From NCBI GenBank assembly GCA_937894935.1, contig CALAYC010000123.1, forward strand, positions 1-10,546: a DNA stretch of 10,546 bases, given 5' to 3'. Positions 6,640 to 10,546 of the stretch are shown piece by piece. Below the pieces are notes generated by a model. That model made no database searches and had not been told where the DNA came from. It was given only the letters and a program-made list of their open reading frames with translations. Each line of letters starts with the position of its first letter. Position 1 is the stretch's first letter. Made by a program: the position numbers and the translations under genes. The stretch is from an uncultured Verrucomicrobiota bacterium (GTDB taxonomy: Bacteria > Verrucomicrobiota > Verrucomicrobiia > Limisphaerales > JADLHS01).

Positions 6640-7437
6640 ATGAAATTTTCGCTGCGGGACAAATGGGTTTTAATCACCGGCGCTTCAAGCGGTTTCGGCG
6701 CCGCAGCCGCCCGCGCCTTTGGTGCTGAAGGCGCTAAATTGCTACTCGGCGCCCGACGCATGGACCGACTCAAAGAAGTTGCCGCCGCAGCGCAACAGGC
6801 TGGCGCGCGCGTCGCATTGTTTCATCAACTCGACGTCAGCCGGACGGCCAGTGTCGAAACATTCATCGCCTGGGCGCGACAACAGATTCACGATGCCGAA
6901 GGCGACGATCGCCAACTGCACGTCCTCATCAACAACGCCGGCGGCGCGCATGGGCTTGATTCCGTTGCCGACGGAATGGACGAAGATTGGGAAACCATGT
7001 TGCAAACGAACGTGCTCGGCTTGTTGCGAGTCACCCGCGCAGCGTTGCCGTTGTTACCGCATCATGCGGGCGCAAGCATTCTCAACATCGGTTCGCTTGC
7101 CGGACACACCGCTTACGAAGGTGGCTCAGCTTACTGTGCGGCCAAAGCCGGCGAACTTCAAATCAGCCGCGTGCTGCGACTCGAACTCAACGGCACCGGC
7201 ATTCGCGTCAGCTCCATTGATCCCGGACTCGCCCGCACGGAATTCGCGCTGGTCCGGTTCAAAGGCGACACCGCACGTGAACAAAAACTCTACGAAGGCA
7301 CGCAACCGCTCATCGGTGAAGACATCGCCGATATTCTTGTCTGGGTCGCAAGTCGTCCGCCACATGTAAACATTGATGAAATGTTAATCAAACCGACGGA
7401 CCAGGCCGCGATGCACAAGATTTTCCGTCGCACGTAA
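6640..7437 (+). CDS. Short-chain dehydrogenase/reductase, YdfG-like (NADP-dependent hydroxy acid dehydrogenase type)
   Basis: This is a classical cytosolic SDR of 265 residues. The cofactor motif TGASSGFG is at residues 13-20, with the basic ARR at 38-40 pointing to NADP(H) over NAD(H). NNAG is at 98-101, Asn124 is in the TNVLG helix, and the catalytic Ser152, Tyr165 and Lys169 lie in IGSLAGHTAYEGGSAYCAAK (150-169). The C-terminal part resembles E. coli YdfG, which oxidises L-allo-threonine, serine and 3-hydroxy acids and reduces malonic semialdehyde. Shared blocks include DPGLARTEFALVRFKGD (194-210) and the PHVNIDEMLIKPTDQA end (241-256). A short insert around residues 82-92 separates it from YdfG. 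The substrate here is not determinable from sequence. It follows the small membrane protein by four bases and precedes the radical SAM gene by 67; no Shine-Dalgarno sequence is visible. Confidence 0.88.
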   Translation: MKFSLRDKWVLITGASSGFGAAAARAFGAEGAKLLLGARRMDRLKEVAAAAQQAGARVALFHQLDVSRTASVETFIAWARQQIHDAEGDDRQLHVLINNAGGAHGLDSVADGMDEDWETMLQTNVLGLLRVTRAALPLLPHHAGASILNIGSLAGHTAYEGGSAYCAAKAGELQISRVLRLELNGTGIRVSSIDPGLARTEFALVRFKGDTAREQKLYEGTQPLIGEDIADILVWVASRPPHVNIDEMLIKPTDQAAMHKIFRRT

Positions 7438-7504
7438 CGCGGCACGAAAATGTGTCGCTCCAGGCGCTTTCCGACCGCTCATCCCGCTGCTAAGCTGCAA
7501 CGCA

Positions 7505-9043
7505 ATGTCGGACATCGTTCTCAGCACACTCAACGCGAAATATATTCACGCGTCATTCGGGTTGCGTTATCTGCTCGCCAACCTCGGCGACCTGAAATCG
7601 CGTGCTACGTTGCTTGAGTTCGACATCAATCAACGTCCGCTCGACATCGCAGAAATTCTCCTCGCACAAAACCCGAAGATAATCGGCCTCGGCGTTTACA
7701 TCTGGAACGTCACCGAAACCACCGAAGTTCTCGCGGCCATCAAACGCATTCGCCCCGAAACCATCGTCATCCTCGGCGGCCCGGAAGTGAGTTTTGAAAC
7801 CGAGCAACAGGAAATCGTGCGTCTTGCTGACCACGTCATCACCGGCGAAGCAGACCTGAAATTCGCCGAAGTATGTCGCACCATTTTGAATCAGCCTGCG
7901 GCACGGACTGATTTGCCAAAGATTATTCCTGCCGAGCTTCCTGATTTTTCGCGCCTCGCCCTGCCCTACGATTATTACGACGCGAAAGACATTGCGCATC
8001 GCGTCATTTACGTGGAAGCCTCGCGCGGCTGTCCGTTTACCTGCGAATTCTGTCTGTCGTCGCTCGATGTTCCCGTGCGCGCCGTCAATCTCGACACCTT
8101 CCTTGCCGCGATGCAAAACCTGCTCGACCGCGGCGCGCGGCAGTTCAAATTCGTGGACCGCACATTCAACCTGAACCTCAACACCAGTCGCGCGATTCTC
8201 GAATTCTTTCTTACACGCCATCAACCGGGAAACTTTTATCACTTCGAAATGATTCCTGATCGCCTGCCGGAAGGATTGCGTGAAATCATCGCAAAATTTC
8301 CGCCCGGCACGGTGCAGTTCGAGGTGGGCATCCAGACTTTCAATCCGGTTGTCGGCAAACTCATCAGCCGTCGGCAGGATTACACGCGACTGACGGATAA
8401 TTTGACCTGGCTGCGCGCGAACACCGGCGTGCATGTTCACGCCGACCTCATCGTCGGCCTGCCTGGCGAAGATCTCGCAAGCTTTGCCGCCGGGTTCGAT
8501 CAACTCATTGCTTTGCGACCGCAAGAAATTCAAGTCGGCATTCTCAAACGCCTGCGCGGCACTCCCATCGTTCGACACGATGCCGAATGGCAAATGGTTT
8601 ATCATCCGTTGCCGCCTTACGAAATTCTCCAAACCCGACTGATTGATTTCGCGACGATGCAACGTTTGCGTCGCTTTGCGAAGTACTGGGACATGGTCGG
8701 CAACAGCGGCAATTTCGTCGAAACCACACCACTTGTCTGGAGTAACGATTCGTCGCCCTTCGCTGCATTTTTCCGCTGGAGCGATTGGCTCTACACGCGC
8801 ACACAACGCACGGACAGCATCGCTCTCGCGCGACTCATGGAATTACTCCTCGAATATCTGATTGATGAAGTCAAACTCGACGCGCGCGTCGCTGCAGAAT
8901 CCCTGTGGCGCGATTACCAGCGTGCGGGCCGCAAAGACAAACCCGGCTTTCTTGCGAAATACATTCCTGATACTCCTAAACCCGTGAGCCAACGCCGCGC
9001 CACCAGTCTCAAACGCCAATCTCGCCACGTCGGCGCAACCTGA
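7505..9043 (+). CDS. B12-binding radical SAM protein with DUF4080-type C-terminus
   Basis: The product has 512 residues in three parts. Residues 1-130 form a cobalamin-binding-like Rossmann domain, with IIGLGVYIWN (59-68), IVILGGPEVSFE (87-98) and ITGEAD (112-117); the DxHxxG cobalamin-ligating motif is absent, as is common in this group. Residues about 165-360 form the radical SAM core, with the cluster motif EASRGCPFTCEFCLSS (171-186, Cys176, Cys180, Cys183), FVDRTFN (216-222), the FEVGIQTFN stretch (272-280) and HADLIVGLPGED (312-323). Residues about 365-490 resemble the DUF4080 tail (YHPLPPYEILQT, then YWDMVGNSGNF). A basic end, SQRRATSLKRQSRH (495-508), follows. Such proteins use S-adenosylmethionine radical chemistry, often with cobalamin, for methylations or rearrangements; the reaction for this branch is unknown to me. 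The stop is four bases before the secreted hydrolase-like gene, implying cotranscription. Confidence 0.9.
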   Translation: MSDIVLSTLNAKYIHASFGLRYLLANLGDLKSRATLLEFDINQRPLDIAEILLAQNPKIIGLGVYIWNVTETTEVLAAIKRIRPETIVILGGPEVSFETEQQEIVRLADHVITGEADLKFAEVCRTILNQPAARTDLPKIIPAELPDFSRLALPYDYYDAKDIAHRVIYVEASRGCPFTCEFCLSSLDVPVRAVNLDTFLAAMQNLLDRGARQFKFVDRTFNLNLNTSRAILEFFLTRHQPGNFYHFEMIPDRLPEGLREIIAKFPPGTVQFEVGIQTFNPVVGKLISRRQDYTRLTDNLTWLRANTGVHVHADLIVGLPGEDLASFAAGFDQLIALRPQEIQVGILKRLRGTPIVRHDAEWQMVYHPLPPYEILQTRLIDFATMQRLRRFAKYWDMVGNSGNFVETTPLVWSNDSSPFAAFFRWSDWLYTRTQRTDSIALARLMELLLEYLIDEVKLDARVAAESLWRDYQRAGRKDKPGFLAKYIPDTPKPVSQRRATSLKRQSRHVGAT

Positions 9044-9047
9044 TCCA

Positions 9048-10546
9048 ATGCGCATCATCACTCTCATCGCGGTCTGGATTGGTTTGTTGATTAACTCCAC
9101 TTTCGCGCAACAACTCCAACTCCCACCGCGATCGCCATCCACCTCAACCGGCAGCGAACTGACTACCAATCCTTCTCTTCTCGCTGCGGATTTGACCACG
9201 CGCGAGACATTCATTCGCACGCAAATCCTCGCGGGCAACATTCCTGATTTTCTGCGTCGGCTGGCTCCCGTGACTTTGACAAATCGCACGGAAACTCAAA
9301 CGAACATTGCCACAATCTACGTCACACCCAACTACCTCGCGCTCGGCAGCGATGACGATTATCTGCTCATGCCGATGACGCCGGAAACGGCACAGCAAAT
9401 TGCCGATGCAGCTAATTGTCTTTTACCCACGCCAACAATGGTGGACGCGATTCACGTGGCCGCGAAAATCAAATTACCACCCCATCCGCTCACGCCGGAT
9501 GCGCGCATGACCACTGTGCCGGTATTTCTACAACACAATCGCATCATCCAAACACAACTTCTCGCCACCGCCAAATCGCCGACTGCGCTCATCGCCGGAC
9601 ACAAAAAGGATGTCGTTATTACACCAAAACTTTTGCAAGCGACGAATAAGGTCGCGATTTACGGCTGGCATTATCCCGATGGCAAAGCGATTCAACCGTT
9701 CTACCTCGGTCACACTGCGGCGTGGGTGGATTACAGCCACGGCGTGCGTCTCGTTTCTCAGTCCATGCTACTTAATGGCCAACCGACAAATATCACCGCC
9801 GTTCTCGCCGATCCGCAACTTTGTGCATTACTCAGCGATGAAGGTGTTCTCACCTCACCGCGTTACCCGACTCAAGCTCCTTCGCGAACGGTGACCACGA
9901 CTGAAAATCTTCGTTGGCCGCAAGGTTTCATTGCCAGCCAGCATTTCGCGGAATTGACTCGCGAATTTAATCTACCCACCGGCATTCGCGTCCTGGTCAA
10001 TGCGCCCGCAGCAGATTCCCTTTCCACCAACAAAATCTTAAAGCTGATTTTCTTCGCGCTGCCCAATGGCAACACGATCGAATGGACGATGGGCAAAAAA
10101 TTGCAGCCTGGCGATGACTGGCGCTTCGATATCCAACACATCGCTGCGCAAACGCGGTTTCTCCGCCATGTCCTCACGAACGAAACCGTCGTGGTCGCTT
10201 ATCTTGAAAACTCACTTAAAAGCTGGCCGGCGTGGCGGCGACAGCATGGCAACGACGGCATCCCGGCAATCCTCGACGCTGTGCGCAACATCTTTGCCGA
10301 TTATCCACAGGAAATCGTGCTCACGGGCCACAGCGGGGGCGGGAGTTTGACGTTTGGTTACCTGAATGCCGTGCCGGAGATTCCGCACGAAGTGAAACGC
10401 ATCGCTTTTCTCGATAGTAATTACGCCTACGAAACAACGAATCATTTCGCAAAACTGGTGACGTGGTTGAAGCAAACAAGCGACCTTGAACCTCAAAACC
10501 GGAGCGCGGCTGTGTCGCAGACCAGCCGCAGCAACTTGACCAATGC
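9048..10546 (+). CDS. Large secreted protein with C-terminal alpha/beta-hydrolase-like domain (3' end outside the window)
   Basis: The frame is open from the ATG at 9048 to the window edge, giving 499 complete codons and no stop. A Sec signal peptide is clear: MRIITLIAVWIGLLINSTFA with likely cleavage before QQ at residue 21, so the protein acts outside the cytoplasm. Residues about 40-270 are a region I do not recognise, with AGHKKDVVITPKLL (183-196), VAIYGWHYPDGKAIQP (202-217), GHTAAWVDYSHGVRLV (221-236) and LLSDEG (261-266). From about 310 an alpha/beta-hydrolase-like fold follows: strand IRVLVNAP, FFALPNGNTIEW (335-346), DIQHIAAQTRFLR (361-373), then the nucleophile elbow IVLTGHSGGGSLTFGY (423-438) with candidate Ser429. 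Asp456 in IAFLDSN is a possible acid; the triad His should lie downstream of the window. The gene begins four bases after the radical SAM stop. The substrate is unknown; an esterase, lipase or peptidase role is possible. Confidence 0.8.
   Translation, partial: MRIITLIAVWIGLLINSTFAQQLQLPPRSPSTSTGSELTTNPSLLAADLTTRETFIRTQILAGNIPDFLRRLAPVTLTNRTETQTNIATIYVTPNYLALGSDDDYLLMPMTPETAQQIADAANCLLPTPTMVDAIHVAAKIKLPPHPLTPDARMTTVPVFLQHNRIIQTQLLATAKSPTALIAGHKKDVVITPKLLQATNKVAIYGWHYPDGKAIQPFYLGHTAAWVDYSHGVRLVSQSMLLNGQPTNITAVLADPQLCALLSDEGVLTSPRYPTQAPSRTVTTTENLRWPQGFIASQHFAELTREFNLPTGIRVLVNAPAADSLSTNKILKLIFFALPNGNTIEWTMGKKLQPGDDWRFDIQHIAAQTRFLRHVLTNETVVVAYLENSLKSWPAWRRQHGNDGIPAILDAVRNIFADYPQEIVLTGHSGGGSLTFGYLNAVPEIPHEVKRIAFLDSNYAYETTNHFAKLVTWLKQTSDLEPQNRSAAVSQTSRSNLTN

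Noticed and set aside
7553..8806. 417-codon open frame on the minus strand inside the radical SAM gene
   Set aside because: It lies wholly antisense to a gene with clear catalytic motifs, and its translation shows no recognisable domain. Long antisense frames arise from codon bias in such genes.

Overview
The window carries ordinary chromosomal genes of a free-living bacterium with moderately high G+C: a ribosomal protein, threonine biosynthesis, the C5 (glutamyl-tRNA) route to tetrapyrroles, and a less familiar four-gene group. The Verrucomicrobiota, perhaps the Pedosphaera/Limisphaera side, look most likely. The reasons are near-absent Shine-Dalgarno sequences, an unusually short HemA, a CcsA/HemX-type gene coupled to hemA, and a DUF4080 radical SAM gene beside a large secreted protein. 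This placement is inference; no rRNA or other decisive marker is present. There are no tRNA or rRNA genes, CRISPR arrays, insertion sequences or other signs of recent transfer, and base composition looks even throughout.

Layout: (1) 2-292, the 3' part of rplS (ribosomal protein L19), closed by a near-ideal intrinsic terminator at 313-338. (2) 410-3166, plus strand, hom (homoserine dehydrogenase with ACT domain) and thrC (threonine synthase), two of the last three enzymes of threonine synthesis, separated by 87 bases that hold a possible 22-codon ORF. (3) 3177-6052, minus strand, a compact operon transcribed ccsA/hemX-like gene, then hemA, then hemC. It converges on thrC with only 10 bases between the stop codons. 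(4) 6053-6314, the intergenic region between divergent transcription units. (5) 6315-10546, plus strand, a small three-helix membrane protein, a YdfG-like short-chain dehydrogenase, a B12-binding/DUF4080 radical SAM protein, and the first 499 codons of a secreted alpha/beta-hydrolase-like protein that runs off the window. Gaps in this group are 4, 67 and 4 bases, so it is probably one or two transcription units.

How the genes work together: hom converts aspartate semialdehyde to homoserine and thrC converts phosphohomoserine to threonine; thrB is not here. hemA makes glutamate-1-semialdehyde from Glu-tRNA, and hemC assembles the linear tetrapyrrole further down the pathway. The coupled membrane gene belongs to the CcsA/HemX superfamily and could either serve cytochrome c maturation or tune HemA. 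The most unusual points are the short C-terminus of HemA, the degenerate WWD motif in its membrane partner, the uncharacterised cluster ending in a secreted GHSGG hydrolase with an unrecognised N-terminal region, and the Met-rich mini-ORF between hom and thrC. I do not see strong evidence for a wholly new biological system; the 6315-10546 cluster is the best candidate for something undescribed.
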